From assembly GCA_035623255.1 (NCBI GenBank), contig DASPTU010000100.1, positions 1 to 55,845 of the forward strand: a stretch of DNA of 55,845 nt. The letters are read 5' to 3'. The notes beneath the pieces are model-generated. The model ran no database searches and had not been told where the DNA came from. It saw only the letters and a program-made list of their open reading frames with translations. Numbering within the stretch: position 1 is the stretch's first letter; each line of letters starts with the position of its first letter. The position numbers were made by a program, and so were the translations under genes. The DNA comes from JAFAGX01 sp035623255. Lineage in GTDB: Bacteria > Acidobacteriota > Terriglobia > Terriglobales > Acidobacteriaceae. Of this stretch, positions 1 to 7,214 are shown piece by piece.

Positions 1-504
1 CCGGGAAGGGGCAAGCCTGAGAATAGTGTCGGGAAAGCACTTCCCACCAACTCCGAACAACCACGATGTGCGCACGATGCAAGCATCTGGAAATATTCGG
101 CTGATTTCCTCTTCTGCGTGCGCTTTCGACCTGCCGTACACGCTACGAGGCGCACGGGGATCGTTAGCTTGGTAAGGCGACGTAGCAAGTCCGTCAAAAA
201 CGTAGTCAGTGCTCAGAAACAGCAATCGGGAGCCAAAGTCCTTTGCCGCCTGCGCCACATTGACAGCGGCATGCCAATTAAGGTCAAAAGCCAGCTGCTG
301 ATTGCTCTCGCAGCCATCCACGTCGGTGTAGGCGGCCGCGTTGACGACCCATTCCGGGCGCGTATGCTCGACAGCCGCGCGAACTTGCTCAATGTCTCGA
401 ATATCAGCGTCCTTAGAGCCAAGGCCTGCCACTGCATCAGCTTTCCATGCCGCGATCAGGGCCTTACCCAGTAAACCGGTCGCACCGAACATGGTGATTC
501 TCAT
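1..504 (-). CDS. rmlD: dTDP-4-dehydrorhamnose reductase, C-terminus cut by window edge
   Basis: RmlD reduces dTDP-4-dehydrorhamnose to dTDP-L-rhamnose, the last step in making rhamnose for surface polysaccharide. I translated the reverse strand from an ATG at 504. It stays open for 168 codons to the window edge, so the C-terminal part is missing. Visible landmarks are the Rossmann motif GATGLLG near residues 7-13, AAYTDVDGCE near residue 60, STDYVFDG and the YGRSKAHAEE segment holding the Tyr/Lys catalytic pair. Together they fit RmlD better than a generic epimerase. The other rml genes are not in view. The gene is divergent from the small CxxC protein at 594, with about 90 bp between them for both promoters. 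Confidence 0.88.
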   Translation of the reverse strand, partial: MRITMFGATGLLGKALIAAWKADAVAGLGSKDADIRDIEQVRAAVEHTRPEWVVNAAAYTDVDGCESNQQLAFDLNWHAAVNVAQAAKDFGSRLLFLSTDYVFDGLATSPYQANDPRAPRSVYGRSKAHAEEEISRIFPDACIVRTSWLFGVGGKCFPDTILRLAPSR

Positions 505-593
505 CCCAGATAGTTTCCCATACCAGCGGCCCTTATCAGAACTGCCAGAGAAGGGGCGTTCATGCGAGCAGATTGATTCGATACAATGCGCAC

Positions 594-803
594 ATGACAG
601 AACGGAACCTTCAGATCGTGAGATTTATAGGCGCCACTCCCAGTGTGGCGTACTGTGATGTTTGCCGCCTTACCTTCCGAACGCGCCAGGAATTCCTTCT
701 CGACAGCGATAAGGCCCGACAGCAACTAGAAACTGATTTCCAAAAGCACGAGTGCAAGCCAGAGCCCGGCGCCGTAGATGAGGCCCTAACCCATATTCGT
801 TAG
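594..803 (+). CDS. Small CxxC...HxC protein, probable zinc-binding, unknown function
   Basis: A 69-residue protein starting at ATG 594; a TTG further upstream at 573 is less likely. It has no signal peptide or membrane segment. Cys21-x2-Cys24 and His52-x-Cys54 form a plausible single zinc site, with a charged helix-prone stretch between them. Similar short proteins with an IVRFIG start and this Cys/His spacing seem to recur in Acidobacteriota, but that is from memory and the function is unknown to me. It stands alone between the divergent rmlD and a long gene-free stretch. Confidence 0.62.
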   Translation: MTERNLQIVRFIGATPSVAYCDVCRLTFRTRQEFLLDSDKARQQLETDFQKHECKPEPGAVDEALTHIR

Positions 804-1355
804 CCGGAAGCGGTCGAGGCGAAGAATGTTACAGGGGGCGAGGTCTAAGAAAAGCTGTGAACTCCTGGCGGACAAAAGGAAAAGGCCGTGATATTGGTTA
901 TGCTCTAGCCGCCCGCTCCTGCGAGGAAGCCAACAGCGTGGAGTCATGCACCATCACGGCCCTTGATGTGATCACTGCTTTCACAGTTCCTGACCCCGGC
1001 GAATCCTCGCAGACCAGCCGGTTTTTTCGGGTCAGGTCGCTCACCGAGTTGCCTCGGCTAACGAACCACCCAGCTTACTTCGAGTCGGCTAATTTTATTT
1101 GAGCCAACCCTTTCAGCCGTCGACGCGCGAAAAATTAAATGGAATGAAACAAATTGTCAACGCCCGTTTTCAGTGCACCGGCCTCTTGCGTGCCTGTGCA
1201 TATTGTGAATTTCATTTCATCGAAATGTAAGCACTTACGGGTTGCTTCCTGCCTCCCTAAAGCTTCTTCCACAGATATTTGCACAGGCAAAATATAGGCC
1301 CAAATTCACAGGGAATCATCTTAGGCTATTGACGATCGGTGTGGAGTGAAGCATC
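804..1355. other. Gene-free stretch with nested inverted repeats (possible structured RNA at 884-1057)
   Basis: No convincing gene lies in these 552 bases; the 81-codon reading frame at 857-1102 has no recognisable protein features. Three helices can be drawn in a row: GGCCGTGAT at 884-892 with ATCACGGCC at 953-961 (perfect 9 bp); CCTGACCC at 989-996 with GGGTCAGG at 1029-1036 (perfect 8 bp), containing an inner CGGC/GCCG pairing at 997-1000 and 1017-1020; and CCGAG at 1044-1048 with CTCGG at 1053-1057 around a TTGC loop. I could not match it to tmRNA, RNase P, SRP, 6S or a known riboswitch. Bases 1100-1355 are AT-richer and probably hold the promoter of the RNase HI gene. Confidence 0.35.
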
Positions 1356-1784
1356 TTGAATCAAATCAGAGTTAACGTGGCAATGTCCGCTCTTGTGGCC
1401 TATGTCGATGGTGGTTCGTTGGGAAATCCCGGACCTTCCGGTATCGGGGTTGTGATCAGTGGAGCCCGCGACGGAAAACTGAAGATCGCCAAGTGGATTG
1501 GCTGGCAGGATAACAATGTCGCGGAGTATTTGGCGCTTCTGGAGGCGTTGCAATGCGCAGTGCTTTTGAAGGCCCACGCCCTGCATGTTTACTCCGATTC
1601 TGAGGTTGTCGTGAAACAGATGACAGGCGAGTATGCCTGCCGCAGTCCACGGCTTTATTCGCTCAACTGGACGTGCCGAAAACTCGCGCGTTCGCTGAAG
1701 TTCTCTATCTCCCACGTGAGGCGTGAATTGAACGCCGAAGCCAACCGTTTAGCCAACTCCGCAGCCCGAAGAAAAAAGCGCTAG
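1356..1784 (+). CDS. RNase HI-family protein (RVT_3 type) with altered last catalytic residue
   Basis: A 142-residue ribonuclease H-fold protein of the short bacterial/plant-like type. Family members cut the RNA strand of RNA-DNA hybrids. Three of the four acidic positions are clear: Asp18 in YVDGGSLGNPGPSG, Glu57 in NNVAEYLALLEAL and Asp81 in VYSDSEVVVKQMTG. The fourth, normally Asp in N-x2-A-D-x-L-A, reads Asn130 here (NAEANRLAN). The TTG at 1356 has GGAG nine bases upstream and is preferred; the ATG at 1383 lacks a ribosome site but would keep the whole fold. A DUF3175 gene follows after 48 bp on the same strand. Confidence 0.8.
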   Translation: MNQIRVNVAMSALVAYVDGGSLGNPGPSGIGVVISGARDGKLKIAKWIGWQDNNVAEYLALLEALQCAVLLKAHALHVYSDSEVVVKQMTGEYACRSPRLYSLNWTCRKLARSLKFSISHVRRELNAEANRLANSAARRKKR

Positions 1785-1832
1785 CCGTAAACCGTTTCAG
1801 GTGGTTCCGGCATCTTACGGCCGGGAAAGACC

Positions 1833-2114
1833 GTGTCGAGGCCAAAGACAAAGGGCTGGATTGCCGAGGTAAAGACCGACTCTACCCACCCGCCGGCCAG
1901 ACTGTTCACCAAAGACGCAAACACAATTGCCAGGGTGTTGGCATCGAAAAGGGTCTCTCCTAAAGGTCCGGGCTCCGGGATGCGCATGCTGACCTACTTC
2001 ATCAACCGTGGCGGCAAAGGCTTGAGTGCGTCGCGCAGACGAGAGCTGGAACGGGCGAAGAAACTGTTGTCTGCAAGGGTGGCCCGGGTGAAGGCGGCTA
2101 GTAAGAGTGCATGA
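1833..2114 (+). CDS. DUF3175 family protein
   Basis: A basic protein of 93 residues starting at GTG 1833. It contains the pattern I associate with DUF3175: a KGWIAEV start, a middle LFTKDANTIARVL segment, and the C-terminal MLTYFINRGGKGLSASRRRELERAKKLL. No biochemical role is known to me. There is no signal or membrane segment, so it is probably cytoplasmic, and the many Lys/Arg residues would be compatible with nucleic-acid contact. It follows the RNase HI-like gene closely and may share its transcript. It converges on the ASPIC gene, leaving only 13 bp between the stop codons. Confidence 0.7.
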   Translation: MSRPKTKGWIAEVKTDSTHPPARLFTKDANTIARVLASKRVSPKGPGSGMRMLTYFINRGGKGLSASRRRELERAKKLLSARVARVKAASKSA

Positions 2115-2127
2115 TCGTCGTACCCGT

Positions 2128-3837
2128 TTAGGACTTTTTTGGGTAAGCCACCGACGTGATTCCCTTACCTTCCACGCATGTGTAGGTGTTGAGAGCCGCA
2201 AGGTTTTTGTATTCTTCCGTTCGGCCGCTCGGCCATTGAATCACGAGGCGATCGATGCGGTCGCGGTGTCCCAATCCGAAGGTCAGCGGCATTTCCGACT
2301 GCGACAAATAGCTCGATCCGGTTTTCACCATTCGAAGCCCAGTCAAATCACCGGCGAACATACGGACCAAAGCTCCAATGGCGTCGCGATTCGACTTCGT
2401 GCCCAGCAACCGAACGCGGATGCTTCTATTTCCAGTCGTTTGATCGTTGCGGAATAAGAAGGCCGGCCCGTTGTTAGTGGTCATCAACAGATCCAGGTCG
2501 CCGTCATTGTCGAAGTCGCCATAGGCCAACCCGCGGCCGACCTCTGGACGTTGGAAATCAGGACCAAGGTCACCCGTGACATCACGGAAATTCTCTTTGC
2601 CCATGTTCAAGAAGAACTGGGGCGGCTGTGCATATCCAACATTGCGGACGTTACGTACGGTTTCATCAATGTGCCCGTTGGCTACTGCCAGATCGAGCCT
2701 GCCACCGAGCGCAGCATCGAGAAACAGGCAACCGAATCCCAACTTGTCCTTGGAGGGGATGCCAACACCGCCCTGGGTGGCGATGTCGGTATAGTTGCCG
2801 CCGGATGCGCGGTAAAGCCCGATCATTTCGTTATCAAAATTAGTGATCGCAACCCCTGGGGAGCCTGAGTTTTCGAAATCGGCTACGTCGACTCCCATTC
2901 CGGCTCTCGCCTTGCCGTCCGCACTAAAGGCTATTCCGGCGTCCACGGCGACATCTTTGAATGTGCCATTCCGCTGATTGCGGTAAAGTTTGTTTGGCTG
3001 AGTGTCATTTGCAACCAAGAGGTCAGGCCAGCCGTCCTGATCGAAGTCAAACATCGCCACGCCGAGAGATTTCGAGCTGCTGTCGAAAATACCGCTGCTT
3101 GCGGTAACGTCCTCAAAGCTCCCGTCACCCCGATTGTGAAATAGCCAGCAGGTTTCGCCGCGGTAAGCTTCCGGAGTGCAGTAGGCCTTGCGTTTGCCGT
3201 CGAGGCTGCAGAACACGTCATGCTCTGGCGACCACTTCACGTAATTGCAAACGAACAAATCCAGCAGGCCGTCGCGGTCGTAGTCGAACCAGAGGGCCGA
3301 GGTGCTGAACGCTTGTCGTCCGGCGAGACCGCTGGACTTGGTGACGTCGACGAAAGTGCCGTTCCCCGTATTTCGGAACAGGCGGTTTTGCCCTACGCAG
3401 GTAATGAGAATATCGAGGTGACTGTCGTTGTTATAGTCGGCGATTGCGATGCCCATCCCGTACATTTCGAGGTCAAGTCCCGCCGCACGAGTCACGTCGG
3501 TGAACGTGCCGTCGCGGTTGTTGCGATACAGCCGAAGAGTAGTTCGTTCGCGCTTGTGGCCAGGCCAATCCATTCCGTTGACGAGCAGAATGTCTTGCCA
3601 GCCATCACCGTCATAATCAAAGAATGCGCAGCCTGAGCCCAAGGTTTCTGGCAGAAGCTTGCCGCCATAGGCGCCGCTATTGTGGCGGAAATGGATTCCG
3701 GCCTGAGAGGTGACGTCGACCAGACGAAAACCCGGAACTGGCGTCTGTCCGGAAGGTGCTACGAATGCGCCCAATTGGCGCAGCTCACAAACGGTTACCA
3801 GGCCAGCGATCCCGCCAAGAAAAGTACGCCGATTCAC
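2128..3837 (-). CDS. Exported FG-GAP/ASPIC-UnbV repeat protein (CRTAC1-like)
   Basis: A 569-residue secreted protein. It opens with MNRRTFLGGIAG and a hydrophobic stretch, a likely Tat signal. Then come repeated FG-GAP-type blades with calcium-binding signatures such as DYDGDGWQD, DYNNDSHLD, DYDRDGLLD, DFDQDGWPD and DFDNDGDLD, pointing to a seven-bladed propeller. The end carries the ASPIC/UnbV domain (SNRDAIGALVRMF ... WPSGRTEEY). Such proteins are often extracellular binding proteins of unknown ligand. The GTG start overlaps the stop codon of the response regulator by four bases (GTGA), which indicates translational coupling and makes this the third gene of a kinase-regulator-ASPIC operon. 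Confidence 0.88.
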   Translation of the reverse strand: MNRRTFLGGIAGLVTVCELRQLGAFVAPSGQTPVPGFRLVDVTSQAGIHFRHNSGAYGGKLLPETLGSGCAFFDYDGDGWQDILLVNGMDWPGHKRERTTLRLYRNNRDGTFTDVTRAAGLDLEMYGMGIAIADYNNDSHLDILITCVGQNRLFRNTGNGTFVDVTKSSGLAGRQAFSTSALWFDYDRDGLLDLFVCNYVKWSPEHDVFCSLDGKRKAYCTPEAYRGETCWLFHNRGDGSFEDVTASSGIFDSSSKSLGVAMFDFDQDGWPDLLVANDTQPNKLYRNQRNGTFKDVAVDAGIAFSADGKARAGMGVDVADFENSGSPGVAITNFDNEMIGLYRASGGNYTDIATQGGVGIPSKDKLGFGCLFLDAALGGRLDLAVANGHIDETVRNVRNVGYAQPPQFFLNMGKENFRDVTGDLGPDFQRPEVGRGLAYGDFDNDGDLDLLMTTNNGPAFLFRNDQTTGNRSIRVRLLGTKSNRDAIGALVRMFAGDLTGLRMVKTGSSYLSQSEMPLTFGLGHRDRIDRLVIQWPSGRTEEYKNLAALNTYTCVEGKGITSVAYPKKS

Positions 3838-4460
3838 GGAAGGTTAACCAACCCGTTGCGAATGGCGTAAACAACGAGTTCTGCGGTTTTGTGAATGCCT
3901 AACGCGTCCATGATGTTGGCGCGATGAACTGCTACGGTATTGGCGCTGAGCTGAAGTTCTGCCGCAATCTCTTTGTTCGATTTGCCCTGGGCAATCATCT
4001 GCAGAACTTCAATCTCGCGGTGCGTCAGCGTGTTTCGTTCACCCTTCAGTCTCGTGGGAGTATCAACCTGAGGGTCCAAAACGGTCTCACCGGCGGCTAC
4101 CTTACGAATGGCGGTTCCTAAGTCCAGGTCCGCTGCATTCTTCAAAATATAGCCGCGTGCCCCGGCATCAAGCGACTGCCGGACCAACGTTCCCTCCGCA
4201 TGCATACTGAGCATCAGGATCAAGGTTTCCGGAAATTGCTTGAGAATTGCTCGAGTGGCATCCAGCCCATTCATCTTTGGTAGCGCACAGTCCATCACAA
4301 CGACTTTGGGACGAAGCTGTTCGGCCAGACGCACGGCTTCTTCGCCATCGCCTGCCTCGCCAACTACGCTGATGTCGGCCTCATCCTCCAGAATGCGGCG
4401 AAACCCGCGCCGTACCAGGCTGTGATCATCTACCAGGAGGACTGAAATTTTATCGGGCAT
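3834..4460 (-). CDS. NarL/LuxR-type response regulator
   Basis: A 208-residue two-component regulator. The receiver domain spans residues 5-120, with the acidic pair Asp11-Asp12, phospho-acceptor Asp57 (VVVMDCALPKMNG) and the conserved Lys in GYILKNA. The C-terminal HTH (about 140-205) has the LuxR signature LTHREIEVLQMIAQGKSNKEIAAEL and a recognition helix in ANTVAVHRANIM. I chose ATG 4460 because AGGGTGA lies about six bases upstream; an in-frame GTG at 4469 is the alternative. It overlaps the end of the kinase gene and the start of the ASPIC gene, so all three are co-transcribed. The partner kinase is surely the neighbour. Confidence 0.93.
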   Translation of the reverse strand: MPDKISVLLVDDHSLVRRGFRRILEDEADISVVGEAGDGEEAVRLAEQLRPKVVVMDCALPKMNGLDATRAILKQFPETLILMLSMHAEGTLVRQSLDAGARGYILKNAADLDLGTAIRKVAAGETVLDPQVDTPTRLKGERNTLTHREIEVLQMIAQGKSNKEIAAELQLSANTVAVHRANIMDALGIHKTAELVVYAIRNGLVNLP

Positions 4461-5820
4461 GAGGCTCACCCTGCTCTCGCGGAACGCTTAGCCGGACCAA
4501 AGTGCCTCCTTCGTTTGGATGGAGGAATTGCAACTTGCCTCCCAGCAACTCCGCTCGCTCGCGCATGGCAACGACTCCGATGCCTTGCTTTGCCGGTCGC
4601 ACGCCAAATCCGGATCCGTGGTCTTCCACTTCAAATTCCCATTCATCTGGGGAGCAACGGACTCGTACCCAGGCTTCACTGGCGCCAGAGTGCCGCGCTA
4701 CGTTGTTCAGGGCCTCTTGCAGCACGCGATAGATGTGAATAGCACCGTTTCCGTTGATTGTAATTGGAGACTTCTCGTACCGTATTTTAATTCCGGTCTG
4801 CCGTTCGAATGTGGGGAGATACCATTCCAATGTGCTCTCCAGCCCGGCCTCTTCGAGCATCACCGGATGTAGTGCCTGGGAAAGGGCGCGTACCTTGCTC
4901 AGAGTATTCTGCGCAATCTCGCGCACTTCCTGCAGTTCAGTAAGCAGGTCCGAACCTTCGGGAACGCGTTTGCCGGCGCGACTCAGCAGCGAGCCGATCG
5001 CAGTGAGGACCTGCCCAAATTCGTCGTGCAACTCACGCGATAGATACCGCAGGGTGGATTCCTGGGTTGAGATCAGTTCCTGGGCCAATTCGCTGCGTTG
5101 CTGTGACAGCGCAGCCACACGGGCGAACAGTACCCGGTTCGAACGGATCACATACAAACCTGTGACGAGAATCGCCATGAGAGTGGCGCCGAGAAACCAG
5201 TAAACCTGCCGCTCGACCCGATCATAGATTCGCGCGATGCGTGTGGTAGCTTGCTCTTCGCTTTCGTTGTTCTGGACCAGGAGACGGGCGACCGCCGTGC
5301 TCAATGCCGCCTGACGTGCCTGCAGTGAGATCCGAATTTGCGCCCGTGCCTCCTGTTCCTTGCTATCTCGAGCAAGCGCAAACATGCGCTCCGTGCCGTC
5401 CCAAAACTGAGCCAGCGAATTGCTCAAATACTGCCGCTGTTCCGGGGCCTGATCGTAGGGTGAAACTTGTTCTTCTTTCCTTAATGCATCGTCGAGATCG
5501 GCGTGGATGCGTTCGAATTGCGAGGACCAGGCGGCCAGCGGGTATGGTTCATCATTGTCCAGCATATCGCGCATGGCTAGCGCCAGAGAGTTCAAGTCGT
5601 TTTGGATGCGCAGAAGCTGCAACGAATCTTTGCGGTCGCGATCAATCAGGTTGTTTTGCAGTGCTCGCAGAGCGGTGATCTGGCTTCCCGCGTACGCCGA
5701 GTAGGCCACCACTGCGGCCAGGGTTATTACCAGCCCGGTAAGCAATCCGAAGGTTGGAGATCGCTCGTTCTTCGCCACTCCCACCGCCGTCCTGAGAATA
5801 CAACCTGTCCCGATAAACAT
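4450..5820 (-). CDS. Membrane sensor histidine kinase, HisKA_3 type
   Basis: A 456-residue NarX/DegS-type kinase that phosphorylates the adjacent NarL-type regulator. It has two membrane helices (about 24-44 and 206-226) enclosing a 160-residue, mostly helical periplasmic sensor rich in charged heptads, with no recognisable ligand-binding fold. The dimerisation/phospho-acceptor helix contains His265 in LSRELHDEFGQVLTAIGSLL. The HATPase domain shows VLQEALNNVARHSGA (N box) and VEDHGSGFG (G1). The ATG at 5820 gives a short unconserved lead; a GTG at 5778 preceded by AGGA may be the true start. The upstream region holds two dyads and is shared with tauE. Confidence 0.92.
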   Translation of the reverse strand: MFIGTGCILRTAVGVAKNERSPTFGLLTGLVITLAAVVAYSAYAGSQITALRALQNNLIDRDRKDSLQLLRIQNDLNSLALAMRDMLDNDEPYPLAAWSSQFERIHADLDDALRKEEQVSPYDQAPEQRQYLSNSLAQFWDGTERMFALARDSKEQEARAQIRISLQARQAALSTAVARLLVQNNESEEQATTRIARIYDRVERQVYWFLGATLMAILVTGLYVIRSNRVLFARVAALSQQRSELAQELISTQESTLRYLSRELHDEFGQVLTAIGSLLSRAGKRVPEGSDLLTELQEVREIAQNTLSKVRALSQALHPVMLEEAGLESTLEWYLPTFERQTGIKIRYEKSPITINGNGAIHIYRVLQEALNNVARHSGASEAWVRVRCSPDEWEFEVEDHGSGFGVRPAKQGIGVVAMRERAELLGGKLQFLHPNEGGTLVRLSVPREQGEPHAR

Positions 5821-5863
5821 CTACGATGACGCTTGGTCCGCGTGCCATAGCTGTTGGCGGTTG

Positions 5864-5883
5864 TCATAGGTCAGTGCCTATGA
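5864..5883. promoter_or_regulatory. 20-bp dyad in the kinase/tauE divergent region
   Basis: TCATAGG and CCTATGA form a perfect 7-bp inverted repeat around a six-base spacer (TCAGTG). It sits about 45 bp ahead of the kinase gene and 60 bp ahead of tauE. The size and symmetry fit an operator for a dimeric regulator; the NarL-type protein encoded in the divergent operon is the obvious candidate, but nothing in the sequence proves this. Confidence 0.45.
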
Positions 5884-5931
5884 GTTACTGGTATGGTATG
5901 GAATCAACCTGCCGACTGGTCTGTGGCAGAC

Positions 5932-5947
5932 TCATCTAGCTAGATGA
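5932..5947. promoter_or_regulatory. 16-bp perfect palindrome covering the tauE start codon
   Basis: TCATCTAGCTAGATGA is its own reverse complement and contains the tauE ATG (5944-5946). No separate Shine-Dalgarno is visible in front of that ATG. It could be an operator, or an mRNA hairpin limiting translation initiation. Confidence 0.45.
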
Positions 5948-6783
5948 ACACACTGGAATTCACCATACTGGTCGCGATGGGGTCGTTCATCGCGGGATTG
6001 CTGGGCGCCCTGACGGGTCTCGGCGGCGGAGTCGTGCTTGTACCACTCTTAACCATTTTCTTCAAAGCGGACCTGCGTTATGCCATCGGAGCATCTCTGG
6101 TTTCCGTGATCGCTACCTCTTCGGGGGCAGCCGCAGCATATGTAAAAGAGGGGTTCTCCAACATCCGGATCGGCATGTTTCTTGAGATTGCGACAACCGT
6201 GGGTGCGCTCTGCGGGGCTTTCCTGGCGACGATTGTGCCCACTCGTTTTCTGGCGATAATCTTCGGGGTGGTGCTGCTCTATTCCGCATATCTGTCGCGC
6301 AAGCCGCGCCCACCCGAGCAACGCAATCTCCCGCCAGACAGGTTGGCCACAAAATTGAAAATGAATGGGAGCTTTCCGGGTGACGACGGAGAAATCCGCC
6401 ATTACAACGTGCAGAACGTCCCCACAGGCTTTGGTTTCATGTTTGGTGCGGGCGCTCTTTCCGGCTTGCTTGGAATCGGTTCTGGGGCTGTGAAAGTACT
6501 CGCAATGGATCAGGCGATGAAAATTCCCTTCAAAGTTTCGACGACGACGAGTAATTTCATGATCGGAGTTACTGCTGCTGCAAGTGCCGGGATTTATCTC
6601 AGCCGCGGCTACATCGATCCTGGACTAGCCATGCCGGTAATGCTAGGTGTGCTGGCCGGCTCGCTGCTTGGTGCTCGTATTTTGATGCGAGCAGAAACCA
6701 GAGTTTTGCGGTTGGTATTTAGTATCGTTATCGCATTTCTCGGAGCGCAGATGATTTATAAAGGAATCGGGGGGACGATTTAA
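5944..6783 (+). CDS. TauE/SafE-family membrane transporter (sulfite/sulfonate-type exporter)
   Basis: A 279-residue protein of about eight hydrophobic segments in the two-repeat TauE/SafE (DUF81) fold. Members move sulfite, sulfoacetate or other small organic anions; the substrate here cannot be read from sequence. The first half carries LLGALTGLGGGVVLVPLL, the second GALSGLLGIGSGAVKVLAMD, the two pseudo-symmetric glycine-rich motifs of the family. A hydrophilic loop sits between them at about 118-150. The stop codon shares one base with the ATG of the DUF1634 gene (TAATG), so the two are coupled. The start codon lies inside a perfect 16-bp palindrome. Confidence 0.88.
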   Translation: MNTLEFTILVAMGSFIAGLLGALTGLGGGVVLVPLLTIFFKADLRYAIGASLVSVIATSSGAAAAYVKEGFSNIRIGMFLEIATTVGALCGAFLATIVPTRFLAIIFGVVLLYSAYLSRKPRPPEQRNLPPDRLATKLKMNGSFPGDDGEIRHYNVQNVPTGFGFMFGAGALSGLLGIGSGAVKVLAMDQAMKIPFKVSTTTSNFMIGVTAAASAGIYLSRGYIDPGLAMPVMLGVLAGSLLGARILMRAETRVLRLVFSIVIAFLGAQMIYKGIGGTI

Positions 6784-7169
6784 TGACGCGCCCATGGTCC
6801 GATCAGGATATTGAGGGGATTATCGGGAACCTGCTTCGCGCCGGGGTAATTATTTCGGCAGCGATCGTGTTCGCTGGGGGCCTCGTGTATCTCCTTGGCT
6901 ACGGGTCCTCGCATCCCGATTATCGAGTATTTCGCGGCGAGCCTCCCGACTTGCGAACTCTTACCGGCATCATTCACGATGCCTTTGGTTTGCAGGGCCG
7001 CGGCATCATTCAGCTAGGACTTGTCCTTCTGATCGCGACGCCGGTGGCTCGAGTGGCGTTTTCGATTTGGGGATTTGCGGCTGAAGGCGATCGGATGTAC
7101 GTGACCTTTACGGTGATCGTTTTTGTCATTCTTCTTTACAGCCTGGTGGGGGCCGGATACGGCTATTAA
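6783..7169 (+). CDS. DUF1634 membrane protein, partner of TauE-like transporter
   Basis: A 128-residue membrane protein with three hydrophobic helices (about 14-36, 74-95 and 105-126). The start ...DIEGIIGNLLRAGVIISA and the central IHDAFGLQGRGIIQLGLVLLIATPVARVAFS match DUF1634, which is very often encoded directly after a TauE/SafE transporter and is thought to be an accessory subunit. The one-base overlap with the upstream gene supports co-translation. It converges on the MFS gene with a 45-bp gap. Confidence 0.83.
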   Translation: MTRPWSDQDIEGIIGNLLRAGVIISAAIVFAGGLVYLLGYGSSHPDYRVFRGEPPDLRTLTGIIHDAFGLQGRGIIQLGLVLLIATPVARVAFSIWGFAAEGDRMYVTFTVIVFVILLYSLVGAGYGY

Positions 7170-7214
7170 TGTCCGATCTCATCTGAACTAACCTTCCGCC
7201 TAGGTGGGTTGCCG

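Noticed and set aside
857..1102. YALAA-like string in an open frame, suggesting a tmRNA tag
   Set aside because: The string is not followed by a stop codon, no tRNA-like ends or T-arm pair with each other, and the 5' end lacks the tmRNA consensus.
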